From: Levilactobacillus brevis ATCC 14869 = DSM 20054
Lineage (GTDB): Bacteria > Bacillota > Bacilli > Lactobacillales > Lactobacillaceae
Reading direction: 5' to 3'
DNA: 64,000 nucleotides
NCBI RefSeq assembly: GCF_001433855.1
Contig: NZ_AZCP01000004.1
Location: 15,541-79,540, forward strand
Of this stretch, positions 22,983-32,557 are shown piece by piece. A program made the translations under genes and the position numbers. The stretch's first letter is position 1; each line of letters begins with the position of its first letter. Below the pieces are notes generated by a model. It saw only the letters and a program-made list of their open reading frames with translations, did no database searches and was not told where the DNA came from.

Positions 22983-23831
22983 TTAATACTGTTTGCCCGT
23001 TTCGTAAACGATTTCCGGTTCGTTACCAGTTCGCTCATTTTTGTTTAGCAAGTCGATCATGGTCATTTCGTCGATGTCTAAACTAAAATCAAAGATATTG
23101 GCATTTTCCTGAATACGTTCGGGATGCGTTGACTTGGGAATGGTGACCAATTGATGTTGGAGTTCCCAGCGCAAGATAACTTGAGCAACTGATTTATTGT
23201 GATGTGTTGCCATTTTAGCCAGCATCGGATCATCTAAGACCACGCGCCGTCCCAATGGGCTCCAAGCCTCCGTAACAATGTCGTGTTCTTGGTCGTAATC
23301 GGCTAGGGCTTGTTGATTTAAGTAGGGATGGTACTCCACTTGATTGACAACTGGCATTTCCTTGGCCTTAGTTGCGAGTAGCTCCAAGTGAGCGATCGTG
23401 TAGTTGGAAACGCCAATAGACTTAACCTGACCGTCTGCTTTCAACTGTTCCAACGCCCGCCAGGTATCAAAGAAGTGTTCGCGAACTGGCCAGTGAATCA
23501 GCAGTAAATCAAGATAATCCGTTTGTAGACGCTTGAGCGAGCCCTCTACGGCCTTCATAGTTTGGTCGTAACCCTGCACAATCTCAGCGACCTTACTGGT
23601 TAAGAATAATCCTTCACGGGGTAATCCCAGTTGCTGAATGGCGGGCCCCAAGATGTCCTCGTTGCGGTAAAGCATGGCCGTATCAAACATACGGTAGCCA
23701 GCGTCCCAAGCAGTTTGGATGGCAGTGTTCATGGTTGGCTGATCGTTAAGTAGATAGGTGCCAAAGCCCATAACCGGCATTTGGCGACCATCGGCCAGCT
23801 TACGCGTGGCGGTGATTTCGGTTGGTGTCAT
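22983..23831 (-). CDS. Aldo/keto reductase, 2,5-diketo-D-gluconate reductase type (AKR5-like)
   Basis: A 282-residue NADPH-dependent reductase. The tetrad is Asp50 and Tyr55 (FDTAMLYRNE), Lys80 (FLTSKV) and His113 (LLLIHWPV); GVSNYTIAHLE, NQVEYHPY and the C-terminal IPKSTHPERIQENANIFDF loop are those of the 2,5-diketogluconate reductase / YvgN group. CGAGGAGG precedes the ATG. The family reduces methylglyoxal and sugar-derived carbonyls; a ketogluconate link is attractive given the window's sugar-acid genes but is only a guess. Confidence 0.87.
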   Translation of the reverse strand: MTPTEITATRKLADGRQMPVMGFGTYLLNDQPTMNTAIQTAWDAGYRMFDTAMLYRNEDILGPAIQQLGLPREGLFLTSKVAEIVQGYDQTMKAVEGSLKRLQTDYLDLLLIHWPVREHFFDTWRALEQLKADGQVKSIGVSNYTIAHLELLATKAKEMPVVNQVEYHPYLNQQALADYDQEHDIVTEAWSPLGRRVVLDDPMLAKMATHHNKSVAQVILRWELQHQLVTIPKSTHPERIQENANIFDFSLDIDEMTMIDLLNKNERTGNEPEIVYETGKQY

Positions 23832-23899
23832 TGTGGTGTATCCTCCTCGACGTGACGTAGTATCTCTATCTTAGGCTAATCACTGAAAAATGACAACGC

Positions 23900-24058
23900 T
23901 TACCGCCGGCGAAACTGATCGTAAAGATTTACACTGGCTTCTAATAACATCCCGACGGTCATTAACCACATGGCCAACATATTTTGATTGCTGAGCATGC
24001 ATCCTAGTAGGATAAGATATAAAACAAATAAAATAACTGCCGTTGCTTTGTGATTCAT
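23900..24058 (-). CDS. Small membrane protein, 52 aa
   Basis: A 52-residue open frame on the - strand with GGGAGG six bases before its ATG. It starts MNHKATAVILFVLYLILLG, continues CMLSNQNMLAMWLMTVGML and ends in a basic LYDQFRRR tail, giving two membrane helices. It is 68 bp upstream of the aldo/keto reductase on the same strand, so the two may be co-transcribed. No family recognised. Confidence 0.6.
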   Translation of the reverse strand: MNHKATAVILFVLYLILLGCMLSNQNMLAMWLMTVGMLLEASVNLYDQFRRR

Positions 24059-24254
24059 CGAAAGCCTCCCAGTTAGCGAGTATTGATAAGATCGTTAGTC
24101 CGCGTCCAGATTAGCGCCAGTATCAATGCCAACTAAATTTTTAAATTGTGATCCAAAGATCACACCTTAATTATAACGCTTCTAAAGTGGTTGCGATTCG
24201 TTAAAAGATGAGAAAATCCCGGACAGATTAGAAGAGACCAACTGGAATATCTAG

Positions 24255-24260
24255 TACAAT
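24255..24260 (+). promoter_or_regulatory. -10 box before the P-type ATPase
   Basis: TACAAT 35 bp before the start codon; no clear -35 seen. Confidence 0.35.
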
Positions 24261-24295
24261 AGTTAATAAGGAATCGGTGAAGGAGGTTAAGGGTG

Positions 24296-26632
24296 ATGCC
24301 ACAATACGAACCATCGTTAGAGACCGGGTTAACACCGGAAGAAGTGAAACAACGGGTCGCAGCTGGTCAACAAAATGATCCCTTGCCCCCATTAACGCGC
24401 AGTATTAAACAAATTTTTCGGGATAATTTAGTCACACTATTTAATTTAATTAACGTACTCTTGGGTGCCTTAGTGCTAGTGACGGGGAGCTATAAGAATC
24501 TGCTGTTTTTGGGCGTCGTGGTCGTCAATACGGCGATTGGAATCTTTCAGGAAATTCGCTCAAAACGGCAGGTCGATAAATTAGCTCTGTTATCCGAAAG
24601 TAAAAGCCGGATTCGGCGAGCTGGTAAGATCGCTGCGCACCCACAAGAAGACATTGTCCAAGATGATATTTTGGAAATTGGGCGGGGCGATCAGTTACCA
24701 GTAGATGCATTGATCCGGCAAACCGCCGGACTGGAAGTTGATGAATCCCAAATTACGGGGGAATCAACGCCCATTATAAAGACGACTGGGGAAACGTTAA
24801 CTTCGGGGAGTGTAATCTTAGCCGGTCGAGCAGCGGTCCAAGCGACTACTGTGGGTCATGGCAGCTTTGTGAAGCAATTGGCCCATTCGGCAAAGCAAAA
24901 ACGACGAACGGCTAGTCAGCTGTTAACCATTATTAACCGAATTATTAAAGCACTAACGTTTGCGATTATTCCATTAGGTGTGGCCCTGTTCGTGTCATCC
25001 ATGATGCGCGGTCAGGATCTAAACCGGGCCATTCTGGGCACCGTCGCATCGATGGTGGGGATGATCCCTGAAGGGCTCGTGTTATTGACCTCGGTCGCAC
25101 TAGCAGCTGGAGCATTAACCTTAGGCCGTCGTCACGTCTTAGTACGAGAATTACCAGCCATTGAGGCGTTGGCCAGAGTCGACGTGCTGTGTTTGGATAA
25201 AACGGGAACGATTACCAGCGGCCAATTACAACTTGATCGGGTAGAACCGTGGGCGGAAACTAACCTTGAAGCCACTCAGACTATTTTGGCACAATTGGTG
25301 GCGGCTACTGGTGATGATAACGAAACGGCACAAGCAATTCAACAAGCATTAGGAACGCCAACAGTCACTGCGACAACGGTCTTACCGTTCTCTTCCGGGC
25401 GAAAATGGAGCGGGGCAATTTGGGATAAGCAAGCCTACGTGATGGGAGCACCAGAGTTTATTTTTGACCAAGTGCCCGCTGACCTGCAGGCGCGGATTCA
25501 TACGCTGGCTGGTCAAGGGTATCGCGTCTTGGTCTTAGCAGCGGCTAAGGCCTTGACTACGCCGCGACCAACGGCACCACGTGCACTAGGCTTGATTCTC
25601 ATTACGGATGAATTGCGTCCCCGGGCTAAAGATACCTTCAGCTTCTTTGCCAATCAAGATGTCGCTTTGAAGGTGATCTCGGGTGATAATCCAGTGACGG
25701 TGGCTAGTATTGCCCAGCGAGCGGAGATTGCGGGTGCCGAGCGGTTGGTGGACATGAGTCAAGTTGGTGAGACCCCGGATTATGGACAGTTAGTGCGGGA
25801 CTATACTGTCTTCGGTCGCGTGACGCCACAACAAAAAGAGCAGTTGATCAAAGCTTATCAGGCGGCCGGACACACGGTTGCCATGACTGGAGATGGGGTC
25901 AACGACCTATTGGCGTTACGGCAAGCTGATTGTAGTATTGCGATGGCTTCAGGGAGTGAGGCTACGAAGAGTCTGGCTGATTTTGTGTTAGTGGATTCTA
26001 ACTTTGACGCGATGATTAACGTTTTGAATGAGGGCCGCCGGGTAATTAACAACGTTGAACGGGTAGCGTCCCTGTTCCTCATTAAAACGATGTATTCTGT
26101 GGTACTCACCTTGATTTTTATTTTTATGAGCCGCAGCTACCCCTTTGAACCGATCCAGTTGACGCCGATCTCTTCGTTAATGGTGGGAATTCCTACGTTC
26201 TTCCTAGCGTTGCAGCCGAATTATGCGCGGATCGCGGACCGGTTTATGAAACAGGTCATGGAAATTGCGGCGCCGGCCGCTGTCTGTGTCGTGGGATATA
26301 TTTTAGTTGTGATGGCATTGGGGACCCAGTTTCAGTTGAGCTTTGCCACAACTTCAACGCTTAGTGTCCTAATGACTGGGCTAATTAGTCTCAATGCTTT
26401 ACTGATGGTTGCCCGACCACTGAACCGATTTAAGATTGGGTTAGTGGTCGCAATGGCGGCATTGTTTGCCATTATCTTCTTATTCTTTGGACCAATCTTT
26501 TCGCTGGTTAACTTACTTAACTGGCGCTTAGCACTGATTTATCTGCCATTGATGGTGAGTGTCGAGCCAATTTTCTTACTGGTGCAAGATATCTTGGGCC
26601 GGCGAATTCTCAGTCGAATTCGTTGGCGCTAG
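24296..26632 (+). CDS. Cation-transporting P-type ATPase (CtpE-like)
   Basis: A 778-residue ion pump. The N-terminal cytoplasmic segment (LTPEEVKQRVAAGQQND) is followed by two membrane helices, the actuator domain with ITGES (near 157), two helices with MIPEGLVLL, the phosphorylation site Asp301 in DKTGT, the nucleotide domain, MTGDGVND near 530, and a C-terminal bundle with PFEPIQLTPISSLMVGIPTFFLALQPN. The short nucleotide domain and this last motif resemble CtpE (calcium uptake) rather than heavy-metal pumps, and there is no CPx motif. Ion not decided. AAGGAGG lies nine bases before this ATG; the adjacent GTG at 24293 is an alternative start. Confidence 0.85.
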   Translation: MPQYEPSLETGLTPEEVKQRVAAGQQNDPLPPLTRSIKQIFRDNLVTLFNLINVLLGALVLVTGSYKNLLFLGVVVVNTAIGIFQEIRSKRQVDKLALLSESKSRIRRAGKIAAHPQEDIVQDDILEIGRGDQLPVDALIRQTAGLEVDESQITGESTPIIKTTGETLTSGSVILAGRAAVQATTVGHGSFVKQLAHSAKQKRRTASQLLTIINRIIKALTFAIIPLGVALFVSSMMRGQDLNRAILGTVASMVGMIPEGLVLLTSVALAAGALTLGRRHVLVRELPAIEALARVDVLCLDKTGTITSGQLQLDRVEPWAETNLEATQTILAQLVAATGDDNETAQAIQQALGTPTVTATTVLPFSSGRKWSGAIWDKQAYVMGAPEFIFDQVPADLQARIHTLAGQGYRVLVLAAAKALTTPRPTAPRALGLILITDELRPRAKDTFSFFANQDVALKVISGDNPVTVASIAQRAEIAGAERLVDMSQVGETPDYGQLVRDYTVFGRVTPQQKEQLIKAYQAAGHTVAMTGDGVNDLLALRQADCSIAMASGSEATKSLADFVLVDSNFDAMINVLNEGRRVINNVERVASLFLIKTMYSVVLTLIFIFMSRSYPFEPIQLTPISSLMVGIPTFFLALQPNYARIADRFMKQVMEIAAPAAVCVVGYILVVMALGTQFQLSFATTSTLSVLMTGLISLNALLMVARPLNRFKIGLVVAMAALFAIIFLFFGPIFSLVNLLNWRLALIYLPLMVSVEPIFLLVQDILGRRILSRIRWR

Positions 26633-26680
26633 ATGATTTGAAATTTATAATCATTAGCTAGTCATCAAGACTAGTTGGTG

Positions 26681-26689
26681 TGTTATAAT
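26681..26689 (+). promoter_or_regulatory. Extended -10 promoter before the DUF1836 gene
   Basis: TGTTATAAT, an ideal extended -10. Just upstream, CTAGTC-N5-GACTAG (26658-26674) is an inverted repeat overlapping the -35 position and may be an operator. Confidence 0.6.
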
Positions 26690-26720
26690 TTAGGTAAGAA
26701 ATGGAAGGGCAGGGAATGTT

Positions 26721-27245
26721 ATGGCTGATTTTAATCAATACACGCGGTGGGAGCATCAGATGCATGGTGTTAAATTACCACGCTGGGATGATCTTCCCAA
26801 GTTCGACCTATACATGGATCAAGTAACCGCCTTAATTAATGACGTTTTAGGACCTTTAGGGATTGATACGGTTACGCCGGCGATGATTAATAATTATGTG
26901 AAACACAATGTGATCATGGCCCCCGTGAAAAAGAAATATCAGACCATGCAGTTGACCGATATTTTAATGATCAGCCTACTCAAACCCATGTTCCAGACGG
27001 ATACGGTGCGTTCGGGAATCGACCAGATTACGGCGGGCGATTATCCTAAACAGGCTTACGATAACTTTATCGGCCAATTGGAAGACCGCCTACACCATTT
27101 GGGCGAGGACCAGGTGCAACCAGCCGCGCAGAACTTGAATGAGAAGCTCATGCAGGTGGCTGTCGATACAGTGGTCTCGCGTCTGCAATCAGAAAAACTG
27201 CTGCGCCTAATTAAACGACCATTACGTAAAATTGAAAAGAAGTAA
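26721..27245 (+). CDS. DUF1836 domain protein
   Basis: A 174-residue cytoplasmic protein of the DUF1836 family. LPRWDDLPKFDLYMDQVTAL near the N terminus, then the helix-turn-helix-like TVTPAMINNYVKHNVIMAPVKKKY and the LTDILMISLLKPMF helix are the family landmarks. The MINNYVK part resembles MerR-type recognition helices, so a DNA-binding role is suspected but unproven. It has its own extended -10 promoter. Confidence 0.8.
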   Translation: MADFNQYTRWEHQMHGVKLPRWDDLPKFDLYMDQVTALINDVLGPLGIDTVTPAMINNYVKHNVIMAPVKKKYQTMQLTDILMISLLKPMFQTDTVRSGIDQITAGDYPKQAYDNFIGQLEDRLHHLGEDQVQPAAQNLNEKLMQVAVDTVVSRLQSEKLLRLIKRPLRKIEKK

Positions 27246-27247
27246 GT

Positions 27248-27290
27248 AAAAGCATCGTTAATCGCCAGTGAGCGGTTAACGATGCTTTTT
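27248..27290. terminator. Bidirectional terminator
   Basis: AAAAGCATCGTTAA (27248-27261) pairs with TTAACGATGCTTTT (27276-27289); it serves DUF1836 (+) and the GDPD gene (-). Confidence 0.9.
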
Positions 27291-27299
27291 GATATTGAT

Positions 27300-29093
27300 T
27301 TATTGCGTTTGAGTTTCCAGAGAAAGATCATTCATGAACGTCAACAGGAGGTTGGCATAGCTGGGATGATCCGTGTTGTCCTTAATTTCTTGTTGAATCA
27401 GACCTAAGTTATTGGTAATGACGCCGTTAGCGCCCATAAACATCATTTGATCAAGACTATTTACGTCGTCGATGTCCCAAGCGTAGACCTTCTTGTGTTC
27501 TCGGTTCGCTTGGTCGACAAAGCTATCGTTTAGTGTCGTTGATTCCATTGTATAGGCGTTGGCCCGAGTCCGTGGAAAAGTTAGATTGTATGGCATGATG
27601 TAGCTGACAAATAACTGCGGATGCTCTTTTTTTAGTTTATCCATCACCTTATAACTCAGTGTGTGTACCTGCTCGTGGTTCGTTAAGATGCGTTGACCGA
27701 ATTGCCGGTAGAAGCGTTCGGACAGGTCAGGGGTGTCGGCCGACCCGGTTTTAATCTCAATTAGAAGTTTTTGATGATGCTTAATTGCCGTGTTGAGATA
27801 ATGATTGAAGCTAGGAATCTTTGCTTGATAGCCGTTCTCGGTCACCGTTACCTTGGTTAATTGGCGTAAAGTCATGCTGGCAACGGAACGATTGAGTCCA
27901 GCCAGGGATTTCAGATTGCCATCATGCATTACGACAAACTGGTGGTCCTTGGTCATCCGAATATCCATTTCGACGTAGTCTGGCCGTTCCTTGCTGGTTT
28001 TGACCATTGCGGGAATGGTGTTTTGAACCCCGTTACCGTTGTCGACGCCACGGTGGGCGATGGTCAACGGTTTAGTCATGGCTAAGCCGTTAAGATAAAC
28101 GAGATTAAACACAACGAGGAGGGCACTGATGAGTGTTAAACCACTAATAATTAAGAGTCGCGTGCGTAGCTTGGTTCTGGCGGGTTCGCGGAATGAGAAC
28201 AGGCTCAGTGGGGTTTGTTGCTGGCTATCGTGACTGCTAAGAACAACCATCATGAAGATGACCGTGGAGTAACAAACGATAAATTCGGTAATGATTTCCA
28301 TGAGGAATAGATTGAAGGTGGCAGCGGCTAAGCCAAAACCAGTACGGTCAAATCCTAATTGTCCCAAGTAGATGAGGCCGTAGATTAAAGTGACCATGAC
28401 CGTCACGATGGCTAAGGTCACCAGAATTTTACTGAAATAGGCCCAAAAGTGTCGACGGGTGCGTTGCCAGCTGAGGCGAATGGCCTCATGACTGTGGTAG
28501 CCATCCAGCATCATTAACGGTAAAACGGCAATAAGTCGAATACCAATATAGGCGGCTGCCACGTAGAAGATGCCCAAAAAGACGGCCCACAGTGGGTTGG
28601 CCATGAGGTAGGTCACGATGAAGGCGGGTATTTTAGCCTTGTTGAGGAGTGGCGTTGAAAAAAGCTCACTACCAAACGGAATGATCACAACGAAGTAACC
28701 AATAAAGAATAAGAAAGTACTGGGTGATGCGCCAACTAGACTTCGGAAAACATCACCCAGTACGGCACGGGAAGTCTGGGGACGGCCATTGCGAATATTC
28801 ATGATCCCCAGTAATAGGTAAGCAAATTGCCAGTAGATTAAGGTAATAATGGCCAATAAAATGAGCAACAAGCCAATGATTGCTAAGGGATGCCGCAAAG
28901 CAATACTGCCGATATTGGTGTATGACACGTAGGGGACGTGTTGCCATTTCATGAGGGCGGCCGTTAACCAAGTAAAGGCGGGAACGGCAACGTAACTAAT
29001 GGCCAAGTTCGTAATGAATACGAGCGTGACGTAACTCCCCCAGTGCTGAAAAAAATGACGGGTTGATTCCCGCCAGAACCGCCAAGCTTGCAC
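27300..29093 (-). CDS. Membrane-anchored glycerophosphodiester phosphodiesterase
   Basis: A 597-residue protein. The first ~330 residues form a multi-helix membrane domain (GPDPase_memb type, about eight segments), and the rest is a GDPD TIM-barrel facing outward: TIAHRGVDNGNGVQNT supplies the catalytic His and Arg-Gly, VEMDIRMTKD the metal-binding Glu and Asp, and VVMHDG the second His. It hydrolyses glycerophosphodiesters to glycerol-3-phosphate and an alcohol, with lipoteichoic acid or lipid head groups as possible substrates. I chose GTG at 29093, nine bases after AGAGGAG; the longer TTG start at 29102 would touch the ribosome site. Confidence 0.87.
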   Translation of the reverse strand: MQAWRFWRESTRHFFQHWGSYVTLVFITNLAISYVAVPAFTWLTAALMKWQHVPYVSYTNIGSIALRHPLAIIGLLLILLAIITLIYWQFAYLLLGIMNIRNGRPQTSRAVLGDVFRSLVGASPSTFLFFIGYFVVIIPFGSELFSTPLLNKAKIPAFIVTYLMANPLWAVFLGIFYVAAAYIGIRLIAVLPLMMLDGYHSHEAIRLSWQRTRRHFWAYFSKILVTLAIVTVMVTLIYGLIYLGQLGFDRTGFGLAAATFNLFLMEIITEFIVCYSTVIFMMVVLSSHDSQQQTPLSLFSFREPARTKLRTRLLIISGLTLISALLVVFNLVYLNGLAMTKPLTIAHRGVDNGNGVQNTIPAMVKTSKERPDYVEMDIRMTKDHQFVVMHDGNLKSLAGLNRSVASMTLRQLTKVTVTENGYQAKIPSFNHYLNTAIKHHQKLLIEIKTGSADTPDLSERFYRQFGQRILTNHEQVHTLSYKVMDKLKKEHPQLFVSYIMPYNLTFPRTRANAYTMESTTLNDSFVDQANREHKKVYAWDIDDVNSLDQMMFMGANGVITNNLGLIQQEIKDNTDHPSYANLLLTFMNDLSLETQTQ

Positions 29094-29283
29094 AGTTCTC
29101 AACTCCTCTCACAAATATGAACTACTTCTACTTTAGCATATTCTAGTGATGGTCGGTGGAGAAAAGTTTGCCGAAAGAATCGTTAAACCTTATGAAAACA
29201 AAATCTAGTTATTATGAAAGCAAAATGTTAGTATCGTGATTTAATTCACGTATAGAAAACGGCAGAAAAAAAGTTTATCAAAC

Positions 29284-29297
29284 TGTATGCGCTTACA
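29284..29297 (+). promoter_or_regulatory. Candidate cre (CcpA) box upstream of adhE
   Basis: TGTATGCGCTTACA, one mismatch from TGWNANCGNTNWCA, about 80 bp upstream of the adhE -35 box. The rest of the 29103-29455 gap is AT-rich and shows no gene. Confidence 0.5.
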
Positions 29298-29350
29298 TCT
29301 TAAACGGCCGTAAGTGCTGACTGAATAGCGTTACAAGACCAGTTAATTAA

Positions 29351-29368
29351 TTGTGATTTTTTTAACAT
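29351..29368 (+). promoter_or_regulatory. Candidate Rex box in the adhE promoter
   Basis: TTGTGA-N6-TAACAT: left half perfect and right half 4/6 against the Rex consensus TTGTGA-N6-TCACAA. It ends 7 bp before the -35, fitting NADH/NAD-responsive control of adhE known in other Gram-positives. Confidence 0.5.
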
Positions 29369-29375
29369 AAAAGAC

Positions 29376-29403
29376 TTGCAGATTCCCAAAAACATGTTAT
29401 GAT
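29376..29403 (+). promoter_or_regulatory. adhE promoter
   Basis: -35 TTGCAG (29376-29381), 16 bp, extended -10 TGTTATGAT ending at 29403. Confidence 0.6.
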
Positions 29404-29455
29404 ATATTTCGTGAAGAAGTTAACAAGAGTGTTTTCAAAAAATGGAGGCATAATG

Positions 29456-32074
29456 ATGTTAAAAGACGTGAAAGAGAATTCAAAATCAAAATCAAAAGAA
29501 AGCGCTGAAACCGTTGACCAGATGATCGACCGGTTGACAGCCAAGGCCCATGACGCCCTGTGTGCCATGGATGACTTTACCCAAGAACAAGTCGATCACA
29601 TCGTTCACCAGATGTCGATTGCAGCCTTAGATCAGCATATGGCTTTAGCCAAGGCCGCTTTTAAAGAAACTGGTCGTGGAGTGATGGAAGACAAGGCCGT
29701 AAAGAATATGTATGCGAGTGAAGAAATTTGGCACTCAATTAAGCATGACAAAACAGTTGGCATTATTAAGGATGACCATGAACGGCAATTGATTACAGTC
29801 GCTGAACCACTAGGAATTCTGGCCGGGGTAACGCCTGTTACGAACCCGACGTCAACCACTATCTTTAAGTCCCTAATTGCGGTTAAGACGCGGAACCCAA
29901 TCATCTTTGCTTTCCATCCACAAGCCCAACAATCTTCAGTTATGGCGGCCAAAGTTGTTCGTGATGCGGCCATCGCTGCTGGTGCACCAGAAGGGGTTAT
30001 TCAATGGATTGAAACGCCAAGCTTGGAAGCAACGACAGCCTTAATGAATCACCCAATGGTTGCCAGTGTCTTAGCGACCGGTGGTCCTGGCATGGTGAAG
30101 GCCGCTTACTCAACTGGGAAGCCAGCCTTAGGGGTGGGTCCTGGTAACGGTCCAGCTTACATTGAAAAGACGGCGAATATCAAACGGGCCGTTTATGACA
30201 TTGTCTTATCGAAGACCTTTGATAACGGGATGGTTTGTGCCTCTGAAAACAGTGCGGTCATTGACCATGAAATCTATGATGATGTTAAAAAAGAAATGCA
30301 AGACCGTGGCGTTTTCTTCATTAAGAAGAGCGACGAAAAGGCCCTAGCTGACACTATGTTCAAACCAGAGGGTGGCGTTAAAGGCCCAATTCCAGGGATG
30401 TCAGCACAAAAGATCGCTGATTTGGCTGGAATCAAGGTTCCTGCTGGTACGAAGGTGTTAGCCGCTGAGATTACCGGAGTCGGACCAAAGTTCCCATTGT
30501 CTCAAGAAAAACTATGTCCAATGATTTCAGTTTACAAGGCAACGAGTCAGGAAAATGCCTTCAAGCTTTGTGATGACTTGCTCCACTTCGGTGGTCTCGG
30601 TCACACGGCATCTCTTCACACAATGGATGATGCTTTGGCAACGAAGTTTGGGATTGCGATGAAAGCTAGTCGAGTATTGATCAATACCCCATCTGCTATC
30701 GGTGGTATCGGGAACCTTTACAATGAAATGGTGCCATCATTGACCTTAGGAACGGGATCATGGGGTAAAAACTCTGTTTCCCATAACGTTTCTTCCTTTG
30801 ATTTACTGAACATCAAAACGATTGCAAAGCGGCGAAATAATATGCAGTGGATTAAATTACCTCGGGTTTACTTTGAAAAGACATCAGTTCGCTACCTCGA
30901 TGACATGCCAGGCATCAAGCGGGTATTCTTAGTTACTGACCCAGCCATGGTTGAACTCGGTTACATCGACACCGTGCTGAATGAATTGAAGCGTCAACCA
31001 AACGGCATTGAATACTCCTTGTTCTCTGACGTGGAACCTGATCCAACGACGGATACGGTTAACCGTGGGGTTGCTCAAATGCGGATGTTCAAGCCAGATA
31101 CAATTGTGGCTTTAGGTGGGGGTTCAGCAATGGATGCTGCCAAGAACATGTGGTTATTCTACGAAGATCCAGAAGCCAGCTTCTTTGGCGCTAAGCAGAA
31201 ATTCTTGGATATCCGGAAACGGGCTTACAAGTTTAACAAGCCGCACAAGGCCCAATTTGTTGCCATTCCAACCACTTCTGGAACGGGTTCAGAAGTCACA
31301 CCGTTTGCCGTGATTACGGATTCTAAAACTCACGTGAAGTACCCACTGGCTGACTATGCCTTAACGCCAGACGTTGCGATTGTGGATTCCCAATTTATCG
31401 AAACGGTCCCTAAGAAGACGGTGGCTTACTCTGGGTTAGACGTTTTAACCCATGCCATTGAATCTTACGTGTCAAACATGGCTTCTGATTACACCCGGCC
31501 ATGGTCATTACAAGCGATTAAATTAGTGATGGATAACCTGACTAATTCCTACAACGGTGATATTACAGCGCGCGAAGAGATGCACAATGCTTCAACGCTA
31601 GCTGGGATGGCGTTTGCCAACGCCTTCTTGGGGATTGATCACTCGATTGCCCACAAGTTGGGTGGCGAATTTGGGTTGCCTCATGGATTGGCTATCGCCA
31701 TTACCTTGCCACACGTTATCCGGTATAACTTCAAGGAACCAACGAAGTTATCCATGTGGCCAAAGTATGACCACTTCAAGGCCGATGAAGACTATGCTCA
31801 AATCGCACGTTACTTGGGTCTGTCAGGAACGACTAATGAAGAGCTCAAGGAAGCTCTCGTCAAGAAGATCATTGATCTGGCCCATTCCGTTGATGTGACC
31901 TTAAGTCTGAAGGCCAACGGTGTCGACAAAGCCCACTTTGACCAAGCAGTGGACAAGCTAGCTGAGTTAGCCTTTGAGGATCAATGTACAACGGCTAACC
32001 CACGCGAACCACTCGTATCTGAATTAAAGCAAATTATGCTTGATGAATACGATGGTAAGAACGTCGAAAAATAA
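29456..32074 (+). CDS. adhE: Bifunctional acetaldehyde-CoA / alcohol dehydrogenase
   Basis: An 872-residue two-domain enzyme that converts acetyl-CoA to acetaldehyde and then ethanol, reoxidising two NADH; it is the ethanol branch of heterofermentation. The N-terminal aldehyde dehydrogenase half has EPLGILAGVTPVTNPTST and the catalytic Cys in FDNGMVCASE. The C-terminal iron-dependent alcohol dehydrogenase half has GGGSAMDAAK, the metal-binding GIDHSIAHKLGGEFGLPHG and AIPTTSGTGSEVT. The long frame from 29399 begins inside the -10 box, so the real start is one of the paired ATGs at 29453/29456; 29456 has the better spacing (7) to GGAGG. Candidate Rex and cre boxes lie upstream, a terminator follows. 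Confidence 0.95.
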   Translation: MLKDVKENSKSKSKESAETVDQMIDRLTAKAHDALCAMDDFTQEQVDHIVHQMSIAALDQHMALAKAAFKETGRGVMEDKAVKNMYASEEIWHSIKHDKTVGIIKDDHERQLITVAEPLGILAGVTPVTNPTSTTIFKSLIAVKTRNPIIFAFHPQAQQSSVMAAKVVRDAAIAAGAPEGVIQWIETPSLEATTALMNHPMVASVLATGGPGMVKAAYSTGKPALGVGPGNGPAYIEKTANIKRAVYDIVLSKTFDNGMVCASENSAVIDHEIYDDVKKEMQDRGVFFIKKSDEKALADTMFKPEGGVKGPIPGMSAQKIADLAGIKVPAGTKVLAAEITGVGPKFPLSQEKLCPMISVYKATSQENAFKLCDDLLHFGGLGHTASLHTMDDALATKFGIAMKASRVLINTPSAIGGIGNLYNEMVPSLTLGTGSWGKNSVSHNVSSFDLLNIKTIAKRRNNMQWIKLPRVYFEKTSVRYLDDMPGIKRVFLVTDPAMVELGYIDTVLNELKRQPNGIEYSLFSDVEPDPTTDTVNRGVAQMRMFKPDTIVALGGGSAMDAAKNMWLFYEDPEASFFGAKQKFLDIRKRAYKFNKPHKAQFVAIPTTSGTGSEVTPFAVITDSKTHVKYPLADYALTPDVAIVDSQFIETVPKKTVAYSGLDVLTHAIESYVSNMASDYTRPWSLQAIKLVMDNLTNSYNGDITAREEMHNASTLAGMAFANAFLGIDHSIAHKLGGEFGLPHGLAIAITLPHVIRYNFKEPTKLSMWPKYDHFKADEDYAQIARYLGLSGTTNEELKEALVKKIIDLAHSVDVTLSLKANGVDKAHFDQAVDKLAELAFEDQCTTANPREPLVSELKQIMLDEYDGKNVEK

Positions 32075-32091
32075 GCAATTAATAAATAGGT

Positions 32092-32128
32092 AAAAAGGAT
32101 CACGATAGTTTATCGTGGTCCTTTTTTG
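32092..32128 (+). terminator. adhE terminator
   Basis: AAAAAGGATCACGATA pairs with TATCGTGGTCCTTTTTT around a GTT loop. Confidence 0.9.
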
Positions 32129-32413
32129 TAGGGACAGGTCGTTACTAATCTGATAAATGTTCTTATATATAGTAGAAACGAGCGAGAAACAAGAGACAAA
32201 CGGGATGAATGGTGAATCAATCACATTATTTTAACCCCACTTTTTTTCGAAAGATGGTTAATTTTTTAGGAAAAATTACGGCGAAAAGAGCCAATTATCA
32301 TCGAATTTTCATTAAATATGACAAGTTTTACAGCTTTTTCGGTGCGAAATGCACGGTAAAAACCCCCTCGTTTTTACCAAAATGGGTAAAAATTGGCTAA
32401 TAAAAGCGGTTTA

Positions 32414-32496
32414 TGTAACAAACACGTAACAAATATGACGGATTGTCATACTGTAATATTTTTCTTAACAGCGGCGTAACGAAACCCCAATCTAAA
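32414..32496 (+). promoter_or_regulatory. Upstream control region with WalR-like hexamers, first Apf-like gene
   Basis: TGTAAC (32414) and CGTAAC (32425) are 11 bp apart; CTTAAC (32464) and CGTAAC (32475) are again 11 bp apart. A weak -10-like TCTAAA (32491-32496) starts 10 bp after the last hexamer, the same distance as in the two paralogous genes. The pattern resembles the WalR box TGTWAH-N5-TGTWAH. The rest of the AT-rich 32129-32557 gap shows no gene; the frame at 32209-32400 has no ribosome site. Confidence 0.5.
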
Positions 32497-32557
32497 TGAC
32501 ATAACCATCAGTTATTCTAATATCCGTTAAGCAAACAAAGGAGGACATTCATTTCTT

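Noticed and set aside
29399-29455. Extended AdhE N terminus
   Set aside because: The extra codons overlap the -10 box and the ribosome site of the real start.
32209-32400. 63-codon frame in the AT-rich gap after adhE
   Set aside because: No ribosome site, atypical Phe/Lys/Tyr-rich composition, and it lies in the upstream control region of the Apf-like gene.
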